A DNA stretch of 64,000 bases from the NCBI GenBank assembly GCA_041390905.1, contig JAWKPA010000013.1, forward strand, positions 1,116,001-1,180,000, written 5' to 3'. Shown here piece by piece: positions 1 through 7,998 of the stretch; positions within the stretch are counted from its first letter, which is position 1; each line of letters starts with the position of its first letter. The DNA is from JACKCD01 sp041390905. Its GTDB lineage: Bacteria > Chloroflexota > Anaerolineae > Promineifilales > Promineifilaceae. The notes under the pieces are model-generated. The model had not been told where the DNA came from and ran no database searches. It worked only from the letters and a program-made list of their open reading frames with translations. The position numbers and the translations under genes were made by a program.

Positions 1-2652
1 GCAGTGAGCAACGCCACTGCTGTTGCCAATGGCTTCGTACAGCGTCAGGCTGTGATTAAACAGCTTTTCGGCAGCAGCAAAATGGTCTTGGGCGTAGGCA
101 ATTTCCCCCAGCCAGCGGGTTGATTCGGCAATACCCCACTCTTTGCCCGCAGCCTGGTACATTTCCAAACACATGGTTTGCCACCGTTTGGCTTCGTCAT
201 AGGCACCAACAATGTACAAAATCTCTCCCATGCGCAGCCCAAGGTTGGCTTTGCGGTCGTTGTCATCGGTTTGCTGGGCGGCTTCGTAGCTGTGGAAATA
301 GGCATCTTTGGCTTTGTCAAAAACGCCTAGCTGGTGCCAGGCCATGCCCAACACTTGGTAGGCAAAACTTTTTTCGGTAAAGGCGGTGCTGCTTGTCAGC
401 AGGTCAACGCTTTGCTGTGCCAGTTGGGCAGCTTTGTGGAGGTCGCCCAAACGGTAGCAAAAGGCGGCCTGGCGGGAGAGAGCGCGACCCTGGACAAGGG
501 TGATGTCTGCATCAGCCTGGCTGGCCGGGTTGGGCAGCCTGGTGTTGTCGGTTAAACTGAGGACGCACAGTTCAAAGGCCTGCTGGGCTTCCTGGTACCA
601 GCTTACCAGGGAGTAGAAGTTGAGCATACTGTGCAAATATTTGTTGAGGAGGGTGGTGTCTTGGTTAACGGCCGTCCAATACCACCCAGCCCGCACGTTT
701 TGAATGTCGGCGCGGATAATGGCGACGGCCTGCGAGTTTTCCTGGGTGGGCCAGCGGCTTTCTTGCTGTTGAACCAAATCGGCAAAGTAGGCGGCGTGGC
801 GACGCTGCACAACGGCCGTTTCTTCCCAGGCCGCCAGCTTTTCCGCTGCAAATTGCCGCAGCAGTTCATGCAGGCTAAACCGGCCGCTCTTTCCCTGATA
901 TACAATAGATTTGTCAATCAACTGCCGCAGAACAATCAGTGAGGCATCCGCAACGGCCGTTCCCGCGTCATGGTCAAAGCCACCCTGAAAAACAGAAAGC
1001 TGGGCCAGCACGCGCTTCTCCTGCGCCGACAAAAGCTCCCATGAATGTTCAAAGACCACCTGCAAACTACGGTGGCGTGGCTCCACATCATAGTAATTGG
1101 TTTGCAGCAGCTCTAGCCCCTTGCTTAATTCGGTCGCAATTTGGCCGCAGGAAAGCATACCGGCCCAGGTTGCGGCCAGTTCCAGCGCCAGCGGAAGCCC
1201 TTCGCAAAGCTGGCAAATACGCACAATTGCCAGCTCGTCTTCCCAGCTTTGCCCAATTTGCCGGCCGGGCTGGTTTTGCCGGGCGCGGTCAATAAAAAGC
1301 TGCATTGCTTGATACTGGCCGGAGTCTACATGCTGCCGCAGCCAGCCGCTGTCGCTAATGTTGGTTGCTGGATAAGACAGACCACCAACGGTAAGTATCC
1401 ATTCACCGCGCAGGTTTAGCCGTTCGCGGGAGGTAATAAGCAGTTTAACGGCCGTTGTTCCTTCTAACAACGCCGTCACCACCTCCGACCCGGCCGGCCC
1501 AAGCTGCTCCAGATTATCCAGAATTAGCAGCATCTCTTGCTGCTGTAGCTGGTTAATCACCTGCTGTAATGGATCCTGGCTGCCGCGCAACACCATGCCC
1601 AGCGCATTGGCAATAGCGACCACCATCTGCGTTGGGCCATTGATACCCGCCAGCGGCACATAATACAGCCCGTTGGCAAACGGCCCCACATATTCATGAG
1701 CAATTCGTTTGCCCGCGTGCAGCACCAGGCTGGTTTTGCCCATGCCACCCGCGCCCAACAGCGTGACCAACCGCCGCTGTGGCTGCGCCAGATGAGATAA
1801 TAGCTGGGCGGTTTCTTCTTCCCGCCCCAGGAAGCTGTTGGGCAAATCGGGCAGATTATGTGGCCGGTGTGCCGGTGCTGTTTGGATGCGGTGATAAAGC
1901 TGTGTCGTTTCGGCCGTGGGGGCAACCCCTAGTTCATTTTCCAGCGTGCGACGACACGTTTCGTAACATACCAACGCCGCCGAGCGGTTGCCTTGCCGTG
2001 CCAGCAGCCGCATTTGCTGCTGGTATGGTTCTTCACGCCACGGTTCCAGCCGGGTTTGGTGTTGGGCATAGGTCAAGGCCTGGACATATTCGCCTCGGTT
2101 TTCATGATAGTTGGCGAGCCATTGCAAGGCTTGTAAGGCTTGCTGGTGCAGTCTTTCCCGGATGGGTAGCACCCATTGTTCAAAAACGGGGCTGTCGCTG
2201 ATAAAGAAGTGGGCAAGGAAGTCGCCATTGTAGAGGGAAACGGCCGTTTGCAAATTCTTCACACAGATCGCGCACTGCCGTTCAGGCGTGTCGCCGTGGG
2301 TTGGGCAGGCAGCCAGCAACTTTTGAAATTGGGTTACATCCAGCGCGTACTGGCTTTGGGCGTTAAACTGCACCGTTTCCCGCGAGATCAGCAGGAAAGG
2401 TGGATTTGCGTTTTGGTTGTCAATGCCTTTTTGCAACCGGGTAAGGGATTGGCGCAGATTGGTGCGGGCAGTGTCCAGGGGTTCATCAGGCCAAAGCAGT
2501 GCCACGAGTGCGTCACGGCGTAACGGCCGTTTTTGCTCCACAGCCAAATAAGCCAGCAGCGCCTCAACCTTGGCCGAACGCAACCCAACAACAGGTGCAT
2601 GGTCTAATGCTATGTCTAATGAACCCAAAAATTTGAGGGAAAGAAATGTCAT
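1..2652 (-). CDS. SARP/BTAD-NB-ARC-TPR transcriptional regulator (3' end beyond window)
   Basis: One uninterrupted reading frame of 884 codons runs from ATG at 2652 to the window edge, so the C-terminus is missing. Residues 1-100 look like an OmpR-type winged helix (LRSAKVEALLAYLAVE, then ALLWPDEP). Residues about 105-245 match the helical BTAD domain. An NB-ARC ATPase follows, with P-loop GAGGMGKTSL near residue 304, Walker B LLILDNLEQL near 375, a TSRE motif near 398 and GLPLAL near 482. From about 600 on there are repeated TPR-like helices (YQVLGMAWHQLGVFDKAKDAY). The family (AfsR/SARP, MalT-like STAND proteins) are signal-sensing ATPases that activate transcription; the inducer here is unknown. 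Upstream is a 250-base gap with a palindromic repeat and a divergent-free region. Five copies of AACGGCCGTT lie inside, read mostly as Thr-Ala-Val. Family assignment is secure; target genes are not visible. Confidence 0.9.
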   Translation of the reverse strand, partial: MTFLSLKFLGSLDIALDHAPVVGLRSAKVEALLAYLAVEQKRPLRRDALVALLWPDEPLDTARTNLRQSLTRLQKGIDNQNANPPFLLISRETVQFNAQSQYALDVTQFQKLLAACPTHGDTPERQCAICVKNLQTAVSLYNGDFLAHFFISDSPVFEQWVLPIRERLHQQALQALQWLANYHENRGEYVQALTYAQHQTRLEPWREEPYQQQMRLLARQGNRSAALVCYETCRRTLENELGVAPTAETTQLYHRIQTAPAHRPHNLPDLPNSFLGREEETAQLLSHLAQPQRRLVTLLGAGGMGKTSLVLHAGKRIAHEYVGPFANGLYYVPLAGINGPTQMVVAIANALGMVLRGSQDPLQQVINQLQQQEMLLILDNLEQLGPAGSEVVTALLEGTTAVKLLITSRERLNLRGEWILTVGGLSYPATNISDSGWLRQHVDSGQYQAMQLFIDRARQNQPGRQIGQSWEDELAIVRICQLCEGLPLALELAATWAGMLSCGQIATELSKGLELLQTNYYDVEPRHRSLQVVFEHSWELLSAQEKRVLAQLSVFQGGFDHDAGTAVADASLIVLRQLIDKSIVYQGKSGRFSLHELLRQFAAEKLAAWEETAVVQRRHAAYFADLVQQQESRWPTQENSQAVAIIRADIQNVRAGWYWTAVNQDTTLLNKYLHSMLNFYSLVSWYQEAQQAFELCVLSLTDNTRLPNPASQADADITLVQGRALSRQAAFCYRLGDLHKAAQLAQQSVDLLTSSTAFTEKSFAYQVLGMAWHQLGVFDKAKDAYFHSYEAAQQTDDNDRKANLGLRMGEILYIVGAYDEAKRWQTMCLEMYQAAGKEWGIAESTRWLGEIAYAQDHFAAAEKLFNHSLTLYEAIGNSSGVAHC

Positions 2653-2851
2653 GCTCTAGATTTATTGTGTCCCATTTCGTCAACTCTACTCCCCCACCAA
2701 TTCAGGCTATATAGAGTATTACTGACTATATGAGTTTATACCTTAATTCTACAGAGCGCACAACATAAAATTTATAGACGGCCCATAATTTTTTTGAATA
2801 GTTGACTCACCGCCGCCGAGTGTGTTTGATAGTAGCTGTGTTGTCTTGAGA

Positions 2852-2900
2852 TTGAAGCGTGGAGATTGGGGATTGAGTAATCCCCAATCTCCACGCTCAA
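2852..2900. repeat. Family A intergenic inverted repeat (GGAGATTGGGGATT type)
   Basis: Arms at 2852-2874 and 2879-2900 are complementary (left contains GTGGAGATTGGGGATT, right AATCCCCAATCTCCAC) and separated by about 4 bases. It ends directly at the stop codon of the 2901-3512 gene and could terminate transcription from either side. Confidence 0.75.
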
Positions 2901-3512
2901 CTACCGCCCCGTACCTGCATCGTCACGGATGGAGGCCAGGAATTGATTAACGGCCGTTTCATCCCAGCCAGCCACATCTCCCATCACCATCACCATTGCC
3001 CCCGACCCGTTCTTGGCCTCAAAAATGCCAAATATCTGCCGCACCGTCTGCCCGTTTTCGTCCGCCCCTTCCAGCGTTGTCAAAACGGCCGGCTGCCCAT
3101 TGATCACCACCTGCTCCGTTGCTACCACCGTAAACGCCACATTACCCTGCTGCCCCACCTGCTGCCCTATCGCCTCCTGCATCTGCTGCCGCATCTCATC
3201 ATCATTCAGCGGAATTCCGGATGGAAACTGCATCAGAGCCATCATCTGCCCATTGCTGCCGCTCTCTGGCACAATAAACACCATTCGCATCCCCAACAGT
3301 TGCACCCCACCCTCTTCTTTGTAGCCGGGCGGCAGATCATAATTCACAATCTCCTGCCCCACATCGGCGGCTTCGCCACCCTCGACCACGCTGTCGCTTG
3401 CTACCCGTGTGACAAACATCGGTATAATCACCATAAATGCCACCGTAATGATGCAACACGTCGCCAGCAAAACGCCCAACACAATCAAAACAATTTTTGT
3501 ATTTCGACTCAT
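2901..3512 (-). CDS. Hypothetical membrane-anchored protein
   Basis: A 203-residue protein not recognised as a known family. The N-terminus (MSRNTK, then a hydrophobic stretch of about 28 residues) is a signal anchor or single membrane helix, and the remaining ~165 residues would lie outside the membrane. ATG 3512 was chosen because GGAGG lies 9 bases upstream; the in-frame TTG at 3518 is too close to it. The external part is rich in Gln, Met and Val with no obvious catalytic motif (FIVPESGSNGQMMALMQFPSG). It stands alone between two inverted repeats. Confidence 0.75.
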   Translation of the reverse strand: MSRNTKIVLIVLGVLLATCCIITVAFMVIIPMFVTRVASDSVVEGGEAADVGQEIVNYDLPPGYKEEGGVQLLGMRMVFIVPESGSNGQMMALMQFPSGIPLNDDEMRQQMQEAIGQQVGQQGNVAFTVVATEQVVINGQPAVLTTLEGADENGQTVRQIFGIFEAKNGSGAMVMVMGDVAGWDETAVNQFLASIRDDAGTGR

Positions 3513-3553
3513 AATCAAAAGCCTCCAAAATCAATTTCATACCGCCAACGGTC

Positions 3554-3653
3554 ATAAACTGACATTTTGTTTGTCGGTTACAGGTAACAAGTAACAGGTT
3601 GCAAGTCTTGTTTGCCGACCAGACTTGCAACCTGCTACTTGCAACTTGTAAGC
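3554..3653. repeat. Family D intergenic inverted repeat (GTAACAGGTTGCAAGTC type)
   Basis: Left arm about 3574-3610 (GTAACAAGTAACAGGTTGCA) and right arm 3620-3653 (TTGCAACCTGCTACTTGCAA) are complementary. It is preceded by ATAAACTGACATTTTG (3554-3569), a block nearly repeated at 12630. Related copies lie at 24441 and 54871. Confidence 0.75.
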
Positions 3654-3808
3654 AAGAAAATGTAACTTAATGACCTTGATGAGCATATACAAATGATCTA
3701 TGTTACATGGTTCTGTACGCAATGCACAAGCGGCAAGTCGCAACGATTTTCCTGCACAAATCCTTAATCTGTTTGTTTCCCCACCGCTTCCTCGCTATAG
3801 TTAGCCCG

Positions 3809-5140
3809 ATGCGAAAGAGAATGTATGCAGCATGTCTGCTGATGTGTTTTTTGGGGCTGTCGTGGCGTGGGGGCAAAACGGCCGTTTTTGCTCAGGATCC
3901 CGCCAGCGACATTGCCCGCCTCGTCAACGAACTACGCGCTGGTTACGGCCTGCCCGCCTTCAGCTACAGCCCCACCCTTGCCGCCGCCGCCCAAAACCAG
4001 GCCAACTGGATGGCCGCTACCGGCATCTACAGCCACACCCAGAGCAACGGCTCCACACCGCAAAGCCGCGCCGAGGCCGCTGGCTATGTAGGCTATGTTT
4101 CTGAAAACATTGTGGGCGGCACCCAGCTTAGTGCCGCGCAGGGCGTTGTGTGGTGGCGCAACAGCGCGGTGCATTTTAACACGATGGTGGCAACCCGCTA
4201 CACCCAAGTGGGCGTAGGTTACGCCTCCGGGCTTGACCAAAACTTTTATGTGCTGGTGGTAGGCAACCCATCCGATCAGCCAGTTAGCCGTCGCCCGGCA
4301 CAGGCTGATGCCGCGCCCGTGATGGTAGCCCCCATCGTTCTTAGCCCGCCGCGTGAAGACGGCTCGATTGTCCACCAGGTGCTGCCAGGGCAAACGTTTT
4401 GGGCCATTGCCGCCCGCTACGAAGTCCCACTTAGCGACATTTTTCTCTACAACAACCTAACGGAAAGTTCGCTGCTCAAACCCGGCGACGAACTGCTGAT
4501 CCGGCTGGCCGAGGGGCAAGCACCACCCCCCACCCCCACACCACCCGCCACTCACATTGTGCAAGCGGGGGATTCGGCGTGGTCAATTGCCGCCTGGTAC
4601 CACATCGGGCTGGCCGATTTTCTCTGGTACAACAATTTGACCGAGGATGACTTTTTGCAGCCGGGCGAAGAGGTCATCATCCGGCTGCTGCCGGGGCAAT
4701 CGCCACCGCCGACGGCCACGCCACTGGTGAACCATGTGGTGGCCGTTGGGGAATCGCTGTGGACGATTGCGGCGCGGCATAAATTGACGCTGGCAGAGTT
4801 GCTGGCGTGGAATGGGTTAAGTGAAAATGCGGTGGTACACCCCGGCGATGAGCTGCGGGTGGTGGCACCGGCCACGCCAACCAGTGAACCAACGGCTACG
4901 CCCATCCTCACGGATGCGCCGACAGCGACGCCAACTTTAGCGGCGATGGCGGTGGCAAAAACGGCCGTTTCTCCCACCCCGACCACCACACCCCTCGCCC
5001 TCCCCACCACGCCCCCCCCCGTCCAAACCGCCAGCACCTTTAACTTCTCCCCCATGACCATTGGCATTGGGCTGCTGGCACTGGGATTAACGGCCGTTGG
5101 CAGCGTCGCCATGCTGCTGCTGGGCAAACAGGGCAAATAA
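3809..5140 (+). CDS. Secreted CAP-domain protein with three LysM repeats and C-terminal membrane anchor
   Basis: From ATG 3809 the 443-residue product starts with a signal peptide (RKR, then a hydrophobic core, likely cleaved after AVFA). An earlier in-frame ATG at 3707 would add 34 residues and bury the signal, so 3809 is preferred. A CAP/SCP domain follows (DIARLVNELRAGYGLPAF; YSHTQSNG; SENIVGG; HFNTM). Three LysM repeats come next (QVLPGQTFWAIAARY, QAGDSAWSIAAWY, AVGESLWTIAARH), joined by Pro/Thr linkers. A Thr/Pro stretch and a final hydrophobic helix ending in GKQGK anchor it. LysM domains bind peptidoglycan or related glycans, so it probably sits at the cell surface. The function of bacterial CAP domains is poorly known. 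Confidence 0.85.
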   Translation: MRKRMYAACLLMCFLGLSWRGGKTAVFAQDPASDIARLVNELRAGYGLPAFSYSPTLAAAAQNQANWMAATGIYSHTQSNGSTPQSRAEAAGYVGYVSENIVGGTQLSAAQGVVWWRNSAVHFNTMVATRYTQVGVGYASGLDQNFYVLVVGNPSDQPVSRRPAQADAAPVMVAPIVLSPPREDGSIVHQVLPGQTFWAIAARYEVPLSDIFLYNNLTESSLLKPGDELLIRLAEGQAPPPTPTPPATHIVQAGDSAWSIAAWYHIGLADFLWYNNLTEDDFLQPGEEVIIRLLPGQSPPPTATPLVNHVVAVGESLWTIAARHKLTLAELLAWNGLSENAVVHPGDELRVVAPATPTSEPTATPILTDAPTATPTLAAMAVAKTAVSPTPTTTPLALPTTPPPVQTASTFNFSPMTIGIGLLALGLTAVGSVAMLLLGKQGK

Positions 5141-5147
5141 CGAAGTA

Positions 5148-5184
5148 TCGGTGTAGGGCGGGTTGCCAATCCGCCCTACATCGG
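5148..5184. repeat. Short hairpin (GTAGGGCGG / CCGCCCTAC), possible terminator
   Basis: TGTAGGGCGG (5152-5161) pairs with CCGCCCTACA (5171-5180) around a 9-base loop, in the 67-base gap between two convergent genes. There is no long T tract, so bidirectional termination is only a suggestion. Confidence 0.55.
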
Positions 5185-5207
5185 TTCAAAAATATCCCAA
5201 TCCCCGC

Positions 5208-6389
5208 CTAAAAAATCGCCAGTGCCTGTGTCATGTCGGCCAGCAAATCTTCCACGTCCTCAATCCCCGTTGAGTAGCGAATCAGGCTTTCGGGAATGCC
5301 CATTGCCGCCCGTTCTTCGGCGGTGCATTCAACATGGCTGGTGGTGGCTGGCGGCCCGACAATGGTTTCCACCGCGCCCAAATTGGCGGCGGCGTGTGCC
5401 AGCCGCAGCCGGGGCAAAAAGCGGCGCACCGCATCGAGGCTATTTTCCTTGAGCATAAAGCTCATCATGCCGCCAAAGCCGCTCATCTGCTTCTGGGCAA
5501 TGGTGTGGCCGGAGTGCGATGGCAAACCGGGGTAGAAAACGCGCTCAATGGCGGGATGGCTTTCCAGGAACTGGGCAATTTGCATGGCACTGGCGTTTTG
5601 CTGCCGCACCCGCAGGTGCAGCGTTTTCATCCCGCGCAGCAGCAGGTAAGCCGCCATTGGGTGCAAGGTGGCACCGTTGATCTCGCGGAAATGGTACACT
5701 TGCTGCACCAGTTCTTTGCTGCCGCAAATGACCCCACCCAATGCGTCGGCGTGGCCGCCCAGGAATTTGGTGGCACTGTGCAGAACAAGGTCGGCTCCGA
5801 GGGTTAACGGCCGTTGATTGATCGGCGTGGCAAACGTATTATCCACAATCACCGTTGCCCCCACCCGTTTCGCCGCCGCCGCCAGCCGCGCCAAATCCAC
5901 CACCTTGGTCGTCGGGTTGGTCGGGCTTTCCAAATAAACTACGTCGCACCCTTTGGCAATCTCCGCCTCAATTTGCTCATGGTCAGTCGTGTCACACAGC
6001 GTCACGTTGACCTGAAAGCGGGGCAAAAACTCGGTAAAAATGACATTTGTGCCACCGTAAGTGTCCTTTACCGACACTACCCGCTGCCCTGGGGACAGCA
6101 GGGCAAACAGGACACTGCTGATGATCCCCATACCTGTCGCGGCACTGGTCGCGGCTTCGGCTCCTTCCAACTGGCGCACCTTTTCCTCAAAGGCGTGGAC
6201 GGTGGGGTTGGTGTTACGGCCATAAATGTGGCCCTCTTTTTCCCCCAAGGCCACCGCCAGCCATTCATCCAAATCGCGGTAGCCAAAGGAAACGCTGTGG
6301 ACAATAGGCACCTGCGTCGCCCCTTGCAGTAAATAGCTTTCTTCACCGGCCCAAATACATTGGGTGCCTATCTGTTGTGTTTCGATCAT
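5208..6389 (-). CDS. Cys/Met-metabolism PLP-dependent enzyme (cystathionine gamma-synthase / methionine gamma-lyase family)
   Basis: A 393-residue fold-type I PLP enzyme of the trans-sulfuration family. The Schiff-base lysine is K208 in SATKFLGGH. YGRNTNPT near residue 56 and SPTNPTTKVVD near 155 are typical phosphate- and substrate-binding segments, and the C-terminus has RYSTGIEDVEDL. ATG 6389 has GGAG 5 bases upstream. The family includes cystathionine gamma-synthase, cystathionine gamma-lyase and methionine gamma-lyase, which cannot be separated reliably by eye; the length fits all. The gene follows thiB on the same strand, but the ~190-base gap with repeats suggests separate transcription. 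Confidence 0.88.
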   Translation of the reverse strand: MIETQQIGTQCIWAGEESYLLQGATQVPIVHSVSFGYRDLDEWLAVALGEKEGHIYGRNTNPTVHAFEEKVRQLEGAEAATSAATGMGIISSVLFALLSPGQRVVSVKDTYGGTNVIFTEFLPRFQVNVTLCDTTDHEQIEAEIAKGCDVVYLESPTNPTTKVVDLARLAAAAKRVGATVIVDNTFATPINQRPLTLGADLVLHSATKFLGGHADALGGVICGSKELVQQVYHFREINGATLHPMAAYLLLRGMKTLHLRVRQQNASAMQIAQFLESHPAIERVFYPGLPSHSGHTIAQKQMSGFGGMMSFMLKENSLDAVRRFLPRLRLAHAAANLGAVETIVGPPATTSHVECTAEERAAMGIPESLIRYSTGIEDVEDLLADMTQALAIF

Positions 6390-6423
6390 GCTTCTCCATC
6401 CTTTCATTGTGTGGTTTTTCCTG

Positions 6424-6462
6424 TTCTGAGACAGGATTGACACGATTTTACAGGATTTCTGA
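6424..6462. repeat. Family C repeat fragment (ACAGGATT units)
   Basis: Contains GACAGGATTGACACGATTTT and ACAGGATTT units that match one arm of the full repeat at 21775-21846. No good opposite arm is present, so this looks like a half element. Confidence 0.5.
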
Positions 6463-6474
6463 GGCTGATCATGC

Positions 6475-6548
6475 TTGTGTAGCCGAGGATTCCAATCCTC
6501 GCTCTTTGGCTTAACCCAGGAACGAGCTTTGGAAAGCTCGACTACACA
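6475..6548. repeat. Family F double-hairpin repeat
   Basis: Outer arms TGTGTAG (6475) and CTACACA (6542) enclose two perfect small palindromes, GAGGATTCCAATCCTC and GAGCTTTGGAAAGCTC. The same architecture, with the two inner palindromes in exchanged order, is at 38932-38997. Confidence 0.7.
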
Positions 6549-6580
6549 CACATCCCCTCCCCACACACTTCGCTTGTCCC

Positions 6581-7612
6581 TTACCGCAGCACCACCTCTG
6601 TCCATGCTTCAATCCACGCCTCGCGGTTGGCGGCGATGGTGGCGGGGTCAACGGTGGCGGGGTGGGTGGGCAGTTGGCTGAATTGGGTGAAAACGTCGGG
6701 CAAAACGGCCGTTTTATTGGCCGGGTACACAAACATATTCAGCGGGATGTCCTCCTGAAACTGCTTGCCCAGCATAAAATCCACCAACTGCTGCGCTTCG
6801 GCTTCGTGGGGTGTGCCGCGCAAAATGCCGACAAACTCAATTTGGCGGAAGCAACTGCCGTCGGTCACAATAGCGGCCGTTGGGGCCTCATCCATTGGCT
6901 CGGTGGCAAAAAAGACTTCAGCCGGGGGGCTGCTGGCATAACTAACCACTAACGGCCGTTCGCCATCCGACGCCGCCGAGAACTGCCCCCAATACGCCTC
7001 CTCCCAGCCGGCCGTCACCAGCACGTCATTGTCCACAAGCTGCTGCCAGTAATCCAGGTAGCCATCTTCGCCAAAGGTAGACACCGTTGCCAGCAAAAAC
7101 GCCAGCCCCGGCGTGGAGGTAGCCGGGTTTTGCACTACGGTCAACCCCGCATACGCCGGATCAACCAGATCGGCCAGCGTTTGCGGTGGGGTCAACCCCG
7201 CCGCCGCAAACCACGCCTTGTCATAATTGAGGCACACATCGCCAAAATCCATGGGCAGTACCCCGTTTTGGCTGTCCAGCTTGAGGCTGTTGTCAATGTT
7301 TGCCAGCTCTGGCGAAGCGTAAGGCAGAAAAATGTCGTTGTCGAGGGCGCGGCTGAGAAAGGTGTTGTCTACCCCATAGGCCACATCGGCCAGCGGATTG
7401 TCCTTGGCTAAAATGGCCTGATTGACCATCGCCCCACCGTCGCCAGCCTTAAAAACCTCCACCGCAATGCCCGTTTCGGCGGTAAACGCCGCCATCGTCT
7501 CGGCGCTAATCTCAAAGCTGTCGTGGGTCATCAGGCGCAAGGTGACAGGTTCGGTCTGGCCGCAGGCAGTCAGCAGCCAAACGGCCGTTAATAACCACAT
7601 CATTTTCTTCAT
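6581..7612 (-). CDS. thiB: Thiamine ABC transporter substrate-binding lipoprotein (ThiB/TbpA-like)
   Basis: A 343-residue lipoprotein: MKKMMWLLTAVWLLTACGQ gives a lipobox with acylated Cys17. The body matches ThiB-type periplasmic thiamine-binding proteins (LRLMTHDSFEIS, DVAYGVDNTFLSRAL, PMDFGDVCLNYDKAWF, LVVSYASSPPAEVFF). ATG 7612 follows AGGAG; an upstream in-frame ATG (7684) would translate the riboswitch terminator and is rejected. The gene is directly behind a TPP riboswitch, so expression should stop when thiamine pyrophosphate is high. No ThiP permease or ThiQ ATPase lies beside it; the next gene downstream is an unrelated PLP enzyme. It must share a transporter encoded elsewhere. Confidence 0.92.
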   Translation of the reverse strand: MKKMMWLLTAVWLLTACGQTEPVTLRLMTHDSFEISAETMAAFTAETGIAVEVFKAGDGGAMVNQAILAKDNPLADVAYGVDNTFLSRALDNDIFLPYASPELANIDNSLKLDSQNGVLPMDFGDVCLNYDKAWFAAAGLTPPQTLADLVDPAYAGLTVVQNPATSTPGLAFLLATVSTFGEDGYLDYWQQLVDNDVLVTAGWEEAYWGQFSAASDGERPLVVSYASSPPAEVFFATEPMDEAPTAAIVTDGSCFRQIEFVGILRGTPHEAEAQQLVDFMLGKQFQEDIPLNMFVYPANKTAVLPDVFTQFSQLPTHPATVDPATIAANREAWIEAWTEVVLR

Positions 7613-7633
7613 CGCAAAACTAAACTCCTTTGC

Positions 7634-7668
7634 AAATAAAAAGCCACCTGTTCGCGCAGGTGGCTTTG
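7634..7668 (-). terminator. Intrinsic terminator of the TPP riboswitch
   Basis: On the minus strand AAAGCCACCTG, loop CGCGAA, CAGGTGGCTTT and then a T-rich run (TTTTATTT) form a classic rho-independent terminator. It sits between the aptamer and the thiB ribosome-binding site, as expected for ligand-induced premature termination. Confidence 0.9.
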
Positions 7669-7684
7669 GTTTATTCATCGTCAC

Positions 7685-7776
7685 ATTCCTACGCCAGCAT
7701 TATCTGGATCAGGTTAAACGGTTCGCTCCACACATTTTTAGAAGCATCTCAGCCTGGTTTTGCCCAAGCTCCCGCG
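7685..7776 (-). ncRNA. TPP riboswitch (thi-box) aptamer
   Basis: The minus strand carries conserved thi-box blocks in order: GGGAGCTTGGG, the pyrimidine-sensing CTGAGATG, then GAACCG, ACCTGATCCAGATAATG and CTGGCGTAGGAA. This matches the TPP riboswitch (Rfam RF00059) consensus. It precedes a terminator and thiB, giving transcriptional OFF control by thiamine pyrophosphate. Confidence 0.95.
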
Positions 7777-7795
7777 TGTTTAATTGTTGAACTGC

Positions 7796-7824
7796 ATTAT
7801 ACTTGGCTCCGGCTCTGGCGACAA
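7796..7824 (-). promoter_or_regulatory. Sigma-70-type promoter for the TPP riboswitch-thiB transcript
   Basis: On the minus strand TTGTCG (7819-7824) is separated by exactly 17 bases from a perfect TATAAT (7796-7801), about 20 bases before the aptamer. Confidence 0.75.
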
Positions 7825-7998
7825 TGCCGTCAGATAGCTCTTAAGATTAGGTAAGTAAGCTGTAAACAAAGCGTGAAAGGCACTTGGGACAATAACACCG
7901 CACTCGGCACACTCTGTGCCTCAACCCCGAAGGTATTTGCGATTGACTGGCGAGGTATTGGTTTTAGCGATCAATAATTTGTCAGCGTTATCTTGTTT

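Noticed and set aside
1..917. Short reading frames on both strands of 1-2600, such as 120-380 and 631-942
   Set aside because: They are shadows of the 884-codon minus-strand frame, which runs through the window edge and shows clear SARP/NB-ARC/TPR motifs.
7613..7684. Upstream ATG for thiB at 7684
   Set aside because: It would translate the riboswitch terminator hairpin; ATG 7612 with AGGAG gives a perfect lipoprotein signal.
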